9,239 nucleotides of DNA from assembly GCA_002412985.1 (NCBI GenBank), contig DHWC01000015.1, positions 1 through 9,239 of the forward strand, read 5' to 3'. A model generated the notes under the pieces. The model ran no database searches and had not been told where the DNA came from. It saw nothing but the letters and a program-made list of their open reading frames with translations. How positions within the stretch are numbered: the stretch's first letter is position 1; every line of letters starts with the position of its first letter. Shown here one piece after another: positions 1 through 7,781 of this stretch. Source of the stretch: Methylocystaceae bacterium UBA5192. GTDB lineage: Bacteria; Pseudomonadota; Alphaproteobacteria; Rhizobiales; Beijerinckiaceae. The translations under genes were made by a program, and so were the position numbers.

Positions 1-368
1 TCCTCAGAGACAATTTCGCTCATAAATTTCTTACTACCGATTTCTAATCCTTTGGCACAAATAATAAATGTAGTTCCTTTGTTAATAAATTGTTTTACCA
101 ATCGCGCCACGGCCCGCATTGATTGCGCTGGCACAACCCCTAAAATAATATTGGCTGATCTGATTAGCGCTAGATCAGTTGTCGTGTTAATTGTTGGATT
201 TAAAAATAATCCAGGTAATTTCTGCGGATTCTCACCTTCTCGTGCGAGAATTTCTATATGGGTGGAATTTCTTCCCCATAATAATACACTATTATGATTT
301 TGCGCTGCGACATTAGCTAATGCAACGCCCCACGCCCCTGCTCCTAAAACGGCTATATGTTGCGCCAT
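1..368 (-). CDS. gpsA: NAD(P)H-dependent glycerol-3-phosphate dehydrogenase, N-terminal part (runs off left edge)
   Basis: GpsA reduces dihydroxyacetone phosphate to sn-glycerol-3-phosphate in the cytoplasm, supplying the backbone for phospholipid synthesis. Only the first 122 codons are present. The translation opens with the Rossmann nucleotide-binding motif GAGAWG at residues 9-14, followed by the VPAQ motif (79-82) and the CAKGLE motif (104-109), whose lysine belongs to the conserved catalytic region of the family. These three motifs in this order are diagnostic. The ATG at 368 is chosen because the protein then starts with the usual short lead into the first beta strand. The nearest purine-rich stretch (AAGAGG) lies 13 bases upstream, a rather long spacing. 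An in-frame GTG four codons upstream (378-380) sits only one base from that stretch, which is too close. It follows tsaD after 88 bases, a pairing common in Alphaproteobacteria. The family call is secure; the exact start is less so. Confidence 0.95.
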   Translation of the reverse strand, partial: MAQHIAVLGAGAWGVALANVAAQNHNSVLLWGRNSTHIEILAREGENPQKLPGLFLNPTINTTTDLALIRSANIILGVVPAQSMRAVARLVKQFINKGTTFIICAKGLEIGSKKFMSEIVSE

Positions 369-456
369 TTGCTGTTTCACGCCTCTTACTGCATTCTTCT
401 GGCGATTGGATCACTGTTTCTTAGTAAAACTAACGTATCAAGTCTTACATTAACAA
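369..456 (-). promoter_or_regulatory. tsaD-gpsA intergenic spacer with a small inverted repeat
   Basis: This 88-base gap is the longest within the leftward gene block. It contains a perfect 5-bp AT-rich inverted repeat with a 3-base loop (TTAGT/ACTAA, 421-433). The stem is too weak and has no following T run for a convincing terminator. I see no good -35/-10 pair for a separate gpsA promoter, so read-through from tsaD is the simplest reading. Only the spacing and the repeat are observed; any regulatory role is inference. Confidence 0.2.
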
Positions 457-1515
457 TTACGCTTTGCCATGATGAAGACTACTGGCTAATTGATCAAGCG
501 GCCATCGAGGTTTAGGGGCGAAATCTAAGTCATCCATCATCCCTAAACGGTATCGCTCCAATCCCGCCCAAGCAATCATCGCACCATTATCAGAGCAGAA
601 TTTTGGGGGCGGAGATATAAACCTCAACCCGATCTCCGCACAAAGACGGGTTAAGGCGAGACGGATGGAGCTATTGGAAGCCACGCCTCCGCCAATAACC
701 AAGCCATTTGCGCGACCAAATTTTTCATTGAACAGTCGCATGCCGCTGCGCACACGATCTGTAATTACATCAACGATCGCCGCTTCAAAAGAAGCAGCAA
801 TATCTCTCTTATCGACTTCTGATAAAACGCCAAGTTTTATCACTTCAAGTCTAACAGCAGTTTTTAGGCCAGAAAGCGAAAAATCTGCACCCTCCCTCCC
901 CAGCATTGGGCGCGGAAAATCAAATCTTTGTGAATCTCCTTCTCGCGCCAGACGTTCAATTTCTGGCCCACCAGGGTAAGCCAGCCCCAGCATTTTCGCT
1001 ACTTTATCGAACGCTTCCCCTGCTGCGTCGTCTACTGTTGATCCCAAACGCTGATATGAACCAATTCCACTAACCGCAACTAATTGCGTATGGCCGCCGG
1101 AGATCAACAAAGCTGCAAAGGGAAAATCTAAATCCTCAAATAACCGCGCCGTGAGCGCATGTGCTTCTAAGTGATTAATCGCAATGAAAGGTTTGTTCGC
1201 GGCAAGAGCAATGGCTTTGCCGGCTGTCATACCAACTAACACGCCACCGATAAGCCCAGGACCGCAGGCTGCAGCGATAGCATCAATTGCATGAATATCA
1301 ATCTTGGCAACAGATAAGGCGCGGGTAATCAGTTTTGATAATGTTTCGATATGCGCGCGCGCCGCAATTTCAGGAACGACGCCGCCATATGCTGCATGCT
1401 GGGCTATTTGACTAAGAATCTCATTTGAAAGAACCTCTCCGCCTCCGCTTACCCGATCTTCGACAATAGCAACGGCTGTTTCGTCACATGTTGTTTCAAT
1501 GCCGAGCACCCGCAT
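457..1515 (-). CDS. tsaD: tRNA N6-adenosine threonylcarbamoyltransferase TsaD
   Basis: TsaD (also Gcp/YgjD, Kae1 family) transfers the threonylcarbamoyl group from threonylcarbamoyl-AMP to A37 of tRNAs that read ANN codons, giving t6A. In bacteria it works in the cytoplasm with TsaB and TsaE. The 352-residue product shows the ASKHA-type start MRVLGIETTCDET, the metal-binding HLEAH motif (H115 and H119), the nucleotide-loop motif SGGHT (139-143), YPGGPE (180-185), SGLKTAVR (215-222), GGGVASN (275-281) and CSDNGAMIAW with the third metal ligand D309. Length and motif order are normal for the alphaproteobacterial family. A longer in-frame reading starts at an ATG at 1551, but it overlaps the SDR gene and has no ribosome binding site. 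The ATG at 1515 has AAGGAG seven bases upstream and gives the canonical N-terminus. It is probably co-transcribed with the SDR gene and gpsA. Nothing in it looks degraded. Confidence 0.97.
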   Translation of the reverse strand: MRVLGIETTCDETAVAIVEDRVSGGGEVLSNEILSQIAQHAAYGGVVPEIAARAHIETLSKLITRALSVAKIDIHAIDAIAAACGPGLIGGVLVGMTAGKAIALAANKPFIAINHLEAHALTARLFEDLDFPFAALLISGGHTQLVAVSGIGSYQRLGSTVDDAAGEAFDKVAKMLGLAYPGGPEIERLAREGDSQRFDFPRPMLGREGADFSLSGLKTAVRLEVIKLGVLSEVDKRDIAASFEAAIVDVITDRVRSGMRLFNEKFGRANGLVIGGGVASNSSIRLALTRLCAEIGLRFISPPPKFCSDNGAMIAWAGLERYRLGMMDDLDFAPKPRWPLDQLASSLHHGKA

Positions 1516-1522
1516 GAATTTT

Positions 1523-1529
1523 CTCCTTA
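1523..1529 (-). promoter_or_regulatory. Shine-Dalgarno of tsaD overlapping the SDR stop codon
   Basis: On the minus strand the SDR stop TAA and the tsaD ribosome binding site AAGGAG share bases (TAAGGAG), with seven bases to the tsaD ATG at 1515. A ribosome terminating on the SDR gene covers the tsaD initiation site, the usual arrangement for translational coupling. This site decides the tsaD start against the longer reading at 1551. Overlap and spacing are seen directly; coupling is inferred. Confidence 0.85.
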
Positions 1530-2288
1530 CAGGATGTCTGGCGTTTGCCATGAAAGGTGTTGGCCGCCATCAACGGCTATCATTTGTCCTGTCACGCTTT
1601 TGGCGTTAAAAAGATAAATTACAGCATCAACAATACTCGCAACGTCTACTGATTGGGCAAGTGGAATCGCCTGATACTCTTTTATAAACTCTTTTTCTCC
1701 AAGCGCAGCATTTGGAAAGACAGGCCCGGGACCAACGGCATTAACCCGAACATGTGGCGCAAAAGCCTGCGCCATCGTTTGCGTTGCCGTCCAAAGCGCT
1801 GACTTAGCAAGGGTATAAGAAAAATATTGTGGATTAAGCCGCCAAACTCTTTGATCAATAATATTTATAATTGAGCTATTATAATCTTTTGGAACAGATC
1901 TATAAAAATCGCTCGCGAGCAGAACCGGGGCTCTTAGATTAACAGCCATATGCATTTCATAGAGATTAAGATCAAAATTTTCTGCTGCATCGACTTCAAA
2001 AACCGAAGCATTGTTCACTAGAGTTTCCAATGGTCCATAGATTTCAGATGCCTGCTCGATAAGGCCTGCTGTTTCTTCAATTTTGGACAGGTCGGCAATT
2101 ATACATCTGGCGATAAACCCGGATTTGACGAGACACATTGTCTCTGCTTCGGCTGCTTCTGCTGTTCGTGGAGAAGCATGGATAATGACTGGATGACCCA
2201 GGCGAGCAAAGCGCTGAGCGATTGCAAGTCCAATGCGTTTAGCTCCTCCTGTGACCAATATTGGCTTGGAAGATTTCAAACTCGCCAC
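1527..2288 (-). CDS. SDR-family oxidoreductase, pteridine reductase / FolM-like
   Basis: This 253-residue protein is a short-chain dehydrogenase/reductase with the Rossmann motif TGGAKRIG (13-20), NNAS (92-95), the catalytic YTLAK (Y158, K162) and VNAVGPGPV (182-190). Two details point to the pteridine reductase branch, which includes PTR1 and bacterial FolM. The arginine in the glycine-rich loop favours NADPH. The residue 13 positions before the catalytic tyrosine is aspartate (D145, in IIDQ) rather than the usual SDR serine, matching the Asp-Tyr-Lys set of PTR1. It therefore probably reduces a dihydropterin or dihydrofolate in the cytoplasm, though the substrate cannot be proved from sequence and other SDR roles remain possible. 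The start is a GTG at 2288 with GAGGA six bases upstream. It lies 42 bases after the GH94 gene and 11 bases before tsaD, so it is very likely in the same transcript. Confidence 0.88.
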   Translation of the reverse strand: MASLKSSKPILVTGGAKRIGLAIAQRFARLGHPVIIHASPRTAEAAEAETMCLVKSGFIARCIIADLSKIEETAGLIEQASEIYGPLETLVNNASVFEVDAAENFDLNLYEMHMAVNLRAPVLLASDFYRSVPKDYNSSIINIIDQRVWRLNPQYFSYTLAKSALWTATQTMAQAFAPHVRVNAVGPGPVFPNAALGEKEFIKEYQAIPLAQSVDVASIVDAVIYLFNAKSVTGQMIAVDGGQHLSWQTPDIL

Positions 2289-2294
2289 GTGCAG

Positions 2295-2299
2295 TCCTC
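2295..2299 (-). promoter_or_regulatory. Ribosome binding site supporting a GTG start for the SDR gene
   Basis: The minus strand reads GAGGA, six bases before the GTG at 2288. No in-frame ATG is better placed, and the resulting N-terminus leads directly into the first Rossmann strand, so a GTG start is favoured. Confidence 0.7.
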
Positions 2300-2330
2300 G
2301 TTTTTTATTCTAGTTGAGACGACAATCTCC

Positions 2331-5300
2331 TCACGCTGAAAATCGCTTACCTTTGAAGTCAACGCTTTCAAGCTTCAAGCCACCCTTCGGATCAAAAGAA
2401 TCTGCGCGAGGTTGCAGTTCGCCATTAATTACTTCAAGCCCTAATAATGCGTATGCAGCCGACAGCATGCGCGCGGCAGCTCCAGTATACCAACTCCAAC
2501 CGCCATGTCCCTCATATCCAGGACCTTCATAAATATCTGCAGCTTGCTGATGGGGCGGTAGACCATAAATATCCGCTTCGGCTGGAGAGTTAAATTTAGA
2601 TAAAGGAGAAATGGCAACCCATGTTTCATAAGCTTGGCTGAATAATTGGCTTGATCTTTCCAATTCTCCCTTCTCTCGGGCGTCAACGGCAAGTTTAGAC
2701 AGGGCGTCAACAAACCAGGAGACGCCATGCGAATATTGACCGCCATTTTCTCTAACGCCTGGCGGATATTCAGCACTTCGTCCAGGATAAGGATCAGAAT
2801 GTTCATTATACGCTGGAGAAACCAGCAATATCCGGTTAGCCCGTCCCAAAACAGACAAAGCATTATTAATTGTCTCAATGCCTCGAGATGAATCTACCGC
2901 ATTGCTTAAAACAGGCCATGAGCTAGTCATAGCGCTCATAGGATTTATTGCGCGTCCATTATCTGCAAAATCACGAATATAACGATCGCCTGTCCAACAT
3001 TTTTCAAGGGCTAAACGAAGTTTCCGAGCTCTATCGATGTAGCGTCTTGCACGTTGTTGATCTCCTTTGGCTTCTATTATCGGAGCAATATCCAATAAAA
3101 TGCCGTGTAAGAAAAATCCAAGCCAAACACTCTCCCCTTTCCCTTCAGCTCCAACAAGATGCATTCCATCATCCCAATCGCCTGAGCCTACGAGCGGTAA
3201 GTCATGGCTTCCAAATCTAGCTAAAGAATAATCGATTGCTCTGATGCAATGCCCAAGTAATGTATCCCGATCGCGTGAAATGAGTGGTACGGTCGCCTCT
3301 CCTTCCTGACCAAATGGCACTTGGTTCGCTTCAAGGAATGGCTCAATTTCATTTAATATACCATGATCTCCTGTGCCTTGAATGTATTTGAGTGTAACGT
3401 AAGGAAGCCAGAGGTGAGGATCTGACGAATGCGTTCGATCAGCGAGGCCAGTGCCGCCATTTGGCGCACGATGCCACCATTTACAGGCATCTCCCTCTAA
3501 ATATTGATGACGGGCATGTAATAATATTTGCGCCTTTGCCCGCTCTGGAGAGAGAGCGACTAGTGGTAAGACGTCTTGTAGTTGATCCCGATAACCGGTA
3601 GCGCCTGAACGTTGTGAAGGCCCTGTCCTTCCCCATAGACGGGCTGCAAACAATTGATAGGGCAACCAATCATTCACGAGCCGATCAAAGGCTGGTTGAT
3701 TTGTTTTAATTCGTAAAACAGAAAGTTGTTCGTCCCAAGCTGCCTGAGATTCTTTTAAGATTTTTTGCGCATAATCAGTGTTTTTTGCGCGCAACGCCAA
3801 TTCTTGAGCTTGCTCATAGGTTGCGGTTTGCCCCAGTGCAATAACGATATAATAATCCTGACCCGGCAAAGCATCTATAACGCCACAAAACGCAGCAATC
3901 TTACGTTGTTGCTCTGGAGCGCCTGCATCTGGATGACCATGCTCAACCATATACGGGATATGAGAAGTACGATTTTCATGCCCAAGAAATCGTCGCCTTG
4001 ACGTTTCTGCGTGTTCTGCAGAGAGCGATGTGGCGACAAATGCCCATCCATTCACGAATTTATTTGAAGGATTTTGGAAATAAATCGCTTTAAGATCATC
4101 CGCAACTTTTGAATTAATTGCGCCAAGGCTCTCGCTAGGAGTTTCCGCTAGAACAATTTCAATAGCGGGAACAATTTGGAGTAAGCGTGCAATGTTAGAA
4201 TTGTTGCGAATTCTTAGTAGTTTGAATTCAATTGGGTCAATTGGCGCAACAAAGACCGATAGCTCTATTTCTAATTCATCTTTATTGGAACGGTAACAAG
4301 CCTTACCCGGCGAGAAAGTTACATCATATTCGCTATCACGTTGACGCAATGGCGTGAAGGAAGGACTATAAGCAACGCCTTTTGCAAGATCATAAACATA
4401 GACCATTTGTCCAGCTGGCGCTGAGCGTCCTTCTCCCATCCGAAACGGACTAAAACTATTGAGCCGCGAATTGCCATGAAAAGAAAATATATCGCCATCA
4501 TTCGTCATCACCGCTCCCTGCCCGAGGGAATTAGCGATCACATGAGCGTAAGGCCGAGGCGTCCCTATATCTACGCTCAGACTTCGACCATCGTTAGCAA
4601 ATTGATACCGATAATCTCTCGGTATTGTCGGCATGATTAAGTTGCGTTGCCGAGAGAGCGCTTGATTGAGCGTTTCAGGAGAGATTGTATCTTTTGCTAA
4701 ATATTTTGTTACTGCATCCGTAGCCAAACCCATATTGCGGGCCCAACCATCAAGAATGGTCAATTCGGTATGACTTGAGGCCGCCAGCGTAACTTCAATC
4801 TGAATACTGGCGCAAGGTTCAAATCCATATAGCAAACCCTCATCTTCTGGTTTACGTGGCGAAATAAGACCTAATAAACTATCTGGTGCATGTAGAGCGC
4901 CCATGCCATAGAAACGGGATTTTACATCTTCATAGCCCAATATTTTCACGATTGCGCGATCATGCGCGCCGATGGCGTGAAATCCTATTTCAGGCGAGAG
5001 TCGTCGATCTTTTCCACGCCTTGCTCCACCCTTCAATAAACGATTTTGCGCAAAAATAGCGTTTAATGCATGCACATACCATGTGCCAACGTGAAGCGCA
5101 TTGTATGAGGCGTCACGGAGTTCAACGCCGGTTTCATTTAAAACCCACTCGCGCAGAGTTGCGATCAAAATCTTACGAGGACGATTTTCTAGGTTGATAA
5201 TTTTTAAATTAGTAATTTCAACCGCTTCATCGGCAATCAGGGAAATGCGCGCCTCAAGAGCTAAGCCGTTATGTTTAGCTTTTAACAGGAGGCAGTTCTC

Positions 5301-7781
5301 GCCGATATCCGATAATGAAGATTCATAGGCCCCTTGATGTGTAGGCGCTTGACCAAGAGACCATAATGCTTCCGACTCTTCTTTGAGAAACAGAAAACGA
5401 CCGCGCGGATGCGCCGGGTCATCAGGACGCCGCGTTAAGTCTATAGCTGGGCCTCCACGAGCAACTCCTTCAATTCGGATAGTTCCTTGCCCATCTTGAA
5501 ACCATTCGCTCGTCATCAATCCATTCGTGAGTTTTAACGGCGTGGAGCCTGGAACGCCGCCTGATCCTGTGATCTCGTTTGAAGATGATTTTTGCGCGCG
5601 CGCTAGACGCAGTAATAAGAAGCCAATTAAAGATAATGATAAAATAGCCGCATAAATCAGATACCCGCCAAAGAGATACGCATAGGAAGGGGGGCGTGTT
5701 TGACTGAGTTGTTCTGCTGCGCTCCAGGCTTTGTCCCACTGATCGCCTCGTGGAATATAAAATGGAAGAAGCAAGGGAGCCCAGGTGCCAAAACGGCGAA
5801 TACCCTCTGGAATTGCGCGGCTTGTTTGTTCCTTGCCAAGAAAGACCGCCGCCTTCTCGTCAAGCATATCCCCGCCAACAAAGGAGAGGTTAACCAAAGT
5901 AGCTACGCGCAAGCCCATGTGATCAAACCAAATGAGCACACGTAATACGTCATAGGCCAACAATGCTGTGAAGATATCGAGACTCCAAGCCCGAAACTCA
6001 TTATCGGGAAGGAAATAGCTCATCCAACTAGCAACGGCTGTTCTGATTAAACCGTCTTGATTGTACCAAGTTGGATCTGGGGCAGCTTTAAGAAAAGAAT
6101 AGATGACGGGAGCCATCCAAAGTCCCCATCTCAGGACACGAACTGCATTTTCGATGAGCAGATCCAACCCCTCAAGGCTGGCGAGTTGACGCAATGGCTT
6201 TAGACTACGTTGCATAACTGCAGTGAGAAAAAAAAGATTTATAGAGAATAATGGGGCGGCGAATACCCATTGAATTACGCCAGATAAGGATTCATCATAA
6301 AGCAAGCGAACCGAACCATCGACATAGCCGAGATCAGTTGCGCCCCATTTTGAAAATAACGGACGGATGATATAGGCGTTAATGCTGCGTCCATCAGCGC
6401 GATAATCAAGCGATTCATAAGCGTGAAATTTTTGAATGATTGTCTCGAACTGACCCAGATCGAGATACCAAGCGATGGCGCCAGCCACGCAACCGCCTAG
6501 AACAGCCCCTAGGGTATAAACACGCCAGCTCCGAAGATGCTGCCTGCGGGTTTGTAATAAGGCAGCCACATCGAATGCGGCATCTACGCCAGCATATGCA
6601 AAGGCTCCTGTGAGAGCGCCAAATAAAAATCTGTACAAGGGATCGGCTGCAGGTAAGCCGCCCGTGACAGCGATAGCGACAGCAGCACCAATAATCGACC
6701 CGCGCGCAAAATTAACCGGTCTAAGGTAAGCCTCCTTTAACCGCGCAAAAAAAGGGGGCGTTGAGTCCGTGCTCTCCATGATGACTCGTGCAAGTGGATA
6801 ACTTGCCGCGCCAATAAAAGCGGCTCCAACAGGCCCGCATATTTTAATGAGCGTGACGATCTCGGGGTGACGCACAATAAATCCTATGCCCAGCACAACG
6901 GCCATAAATACCAGGCCGTAGACAGCGCCTTTCTCCGCCCCGATCCGCCAATCATTAAAAACAACAACTGACAAAGAAGGCGTTGCGCGCAATAAACCTG
7001 CCAACGCCTGCGTTACGAGATAAGTTTGGCCCCATAGCCCCGCTTGGGCTAATGCACCCAATCCCACAGCAAGAAGAGCTGTAAGCGGATATGGCAGAAA
7101 TTGCGTCACAAAAAGGGTTTCTGCGCTTGCGATAAGAGGGGTCAGTGACGCGAGAAAGGCGGACAAAAGCAAGATGCCATGTGGACGCCACTCCTGAGGC
7201 TGAAAACGTCCAAGCGCTAAGGGAACGCCAATAACGACTGCTTCATTTAATAGAAATAAAACCAGGGTGCGGCCAATAAGACTGGCTATTCCCTCTGGAG
7301 CGTTGAATCCTAGAAAAAATATCTGTCCCAATTGACTGATGGGCGGCGCACCCAGCGAAATTAAAAGACTAAATAGGAAGGGGATAAGCGCCAGGCCAAA
7401 TCTTAAAGCTAATTGCGACCGCGCTCTGAGCACAATGATCCCAAAGAAATAGACGAGAAGCGATGACACACCGCCAATCGGGGAAAATTGGCACAAATTT
7501 AATAAGGTCGCAGGGGCGCGCCACAAAATCCCATCGCCATCAACGAGGCTGGCAAAGAGCGCGACGGCGACAAAATCAACTGCGAAGAGTTGAGCTGACA
7601 GCTTAAGGTCAGCCTGAAAACGAATCAGATAAATGGCGCCTGCGGCTGAGAGCCCAGCTAAAATTGCGCCTGAAGGGCCATGAGCTGTTTGAATTGCTGC
7701 AATGATAAAGAGACCCAGGCTCAACAATAACCAGTCAACACGCAATAAGCCCTGAGCTGCTTCGCCGTGGTTGGCCGCCAT
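2331..7781 (-). CDS. Polytopic membrane protein with C-terminal NdvB-type GH94 phosphorylase module, no GT84 domain
   Basis: A 1816-residue protein in two halves. Residues about 17-727 hold roughly 17-18 hydrophobic segments, with long polar stretches near 441-500 and 565-602. A Ser/Gly-rich linker (about 730-750) follows. The soluble half resembles the C-terminal half of cyclic beta-1,2-glucan synthases (NdvB/Cgs): two beta-sandwich sugar-binding regions (about 754-1025 and 1066-1355), then an (alpha/alpha)6 GH94 barrel (about 1360-1790). Barrel motifs are GYRDQLQD (1396-1403), THSSDPHLW (1450-1458), GDWDDGM (1534-1540, with D1538 at the position of the GH94 catalytic acid), YPPGVRENGGQYSHG (1672-1686) and GGWSWYTG (1760-1767, phosphate-site region). 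GH94 enzymes are inverting phosphorylases of beta-glucosides; in Cgs this domain sets chain length. No GT84 glucosyltransferase is visible, and full synthases are about 2800 residues. The ATG at 7781 is preferred over a GTG at 7817 because GGAG lies ten bases upstream. It heads the leftward gene block. Substrate and the role of the membrane half are unknown. Confidence 0.9.
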   Translation of the reverse strand: MAANHGEAAQGLLRVDWLLLSLGLFIIAAIQTAHGPSGAILAGLSAAGAIYLIRFQADLKLSAQLFAVDFVAVALFASLVDGDGILWRAPATLLNLCQFSPIGGVSSLLVYFFGIIVLRARSQLALRFGLALIPFLFSLLISLGAPPISQLGQIFFLGFNAPEGIASLIGRTLVLFLLNEAVVIGVPLALGRFQPQEWRPHGILLLSAFLASLTPLIASAETLFVTQFLPYPLTALLAVGLGALAQAGLWGQTYLVTQALAGLLRATPSLSVVVFNDWRIGAEKGAVYGLVFMAVVLGIGFIVRHPEIVTLIKICGPVGAAFIGAASYPLARVIMESTDSTPPFFARLKEAYLRPVNFARGSIIGAAVAIAVTGGLPAADPLYRFLFGALTGAFAYAGVDAAFDVAALLQTRRQHLRSWRVYTLGAVLGGCVAGAIAWYLDLGQFETIIQKFHAYESLDYRADGRSINAYIIRPLFSKWGATDLGYVDGSVRLLYDESLSGVIQWVFAAPLFSINLFFLTAVMQRSLKPLRQLASLEGLDLLIENAVRVLRWGLWMAPVIYSFLKAAPDPTWYNQDGLIRTAVASWMSYFLPDNEFRAWSLDIFTALLAYDVLRVLIWFDHMGLRVATLVNLSFVGGDMLDEKAAVFLGKEQTSRAIPEGIRRFGTWAPLLLPFYIPRGDQWDKAWSAAEQLSQTRPPSYAYLFGGYLIYAAILSLSLIGFLLLRLARAQKSSSNEITGSGGVPGSTPLKLTNGLMTSEWFQDGQGTIRIEGVARGGPAIDLTRRPDDPAHPRGRFLFLKEESEALWSLGQAPTHQGAYESSLSDIGENCLLLKAKHNGLALEARISLIADEAVEITNLKIINLENRPRKILIATLREWVLNETGVELRDASYNALHVGTWYVHALNAIFAQNRLLKGGARRGKDRRLSPEIGFHAIGAHDRAIVKILGYEDVKSRFYGMGALHAPDSLLGLISPRKPEDEGLLYGFEPCASIQIEVTLAASSHTELTILDGWARNMGLATDAVTKYLAKDTISPETLNQALSRQRNLIMPTIPRDYRYQFANDGRSLSVDIGTPRPYAHVIANSLGQGAVMTNDGDIFSFHGNSRLNSFSPFRMGEGRSAPAGQMVYVYDLAKGVAYSPSFTPLRQRDSEYDVTFSPGKACYRSNKDELEIELSVFVAPIDPIEFKLLRIRNNSNIARLLQIVPAIEIVLAETPSESLGAINSKVADDLKAIYFQNPSNKFVNGWAFVATSLSAEHAETSRRRFLGHENRTSHIPYMVEHGHPDAGAPEQQRKIAAFCGVIDALPGQDYYIVIALGQTATYEQAQELALRAKNTDYAQKILKESQAAWDEQLSVLRIKTNQPAFDRLVNDWLPYQLFAARLWGRTGPSQRSGATGYRDQLQDVLPLVALSPERAKAQILLHARHQYLEGDACKWWHRAPNGGTGLADRTHSSDPHLWLPYVTLKYIQGTGDHGILNEIEPFLEANQVPFGQEGEATVPLISRDRDTLLGHCIRAIDYSLARFGSHDLPLVGSGDWDDGMHLVGAEGKGESVWLGFFLHGILLDIAPIIEAKGDQQRARRYIDRARKLRLALEKCWTGDRYIRDFADNGRAINPMSAMTSSWPVLSNAVDSSRGIETINNALSVLGRANRILLVSPAYNEHSDPYPGRSAEYPPGVRENGGQYSHGVSWFVDALSKLAVDAREKGELERSSQLFSQAYETWVAISPLSKFNSPAEADIYGLPPHQQAADIYEGPGYEGHGGWSWYTGAAARMLSAAYALLGLEVINGELQPRADSFDPKGGLKLESVDFKGKRFSA

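Noticed and set aside
52..297. Plus-strand open frame of 81 codons near the left edge
   Set aside because: It is antisense to gpsA, whose translation shows clear family motifs; the product resembles nothing and has no ribosome binding site.
419..433. TTAGT/ACTAA hairpin as a tsaD terminator
   Set aside because: The 5-bp AT-rich stem is too weak and has no T run after it on the relevant strand.
665..979. Plus-strand open frame of 104 codons inside tsaD
   Set aside because: It is the complement of a well-conserved part of tsaD; the Ser/Arg/Pro-rich product is typical of shadow frames.
1516..1551. Longer N-terminus for TsaD from the ATG at 1551
   Set aside because: It would overlap the SDR gene, lacks a Shine-Dalgarno and adds a basic leader absent from the family; the ATG at 1515 has an ideal site.
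2441..2878. Second minus-strand frame of 145 codons inside the GH94 gene
   Set aside because: The overlapping frame carries the conserved GH94 C-terminal motifs, so this one is a shadow. I also considered it as a sign of a frameshift, but the main frame is intact across the region.
5600..7781. The membrane half as a separate gene fused by an assembly error
   Set aside because: The frame is continuous through the linker without stop or shift, no internal ribosome binding site stands out, and a Ser/Gly-rich linker is what a genuine fusion would have.
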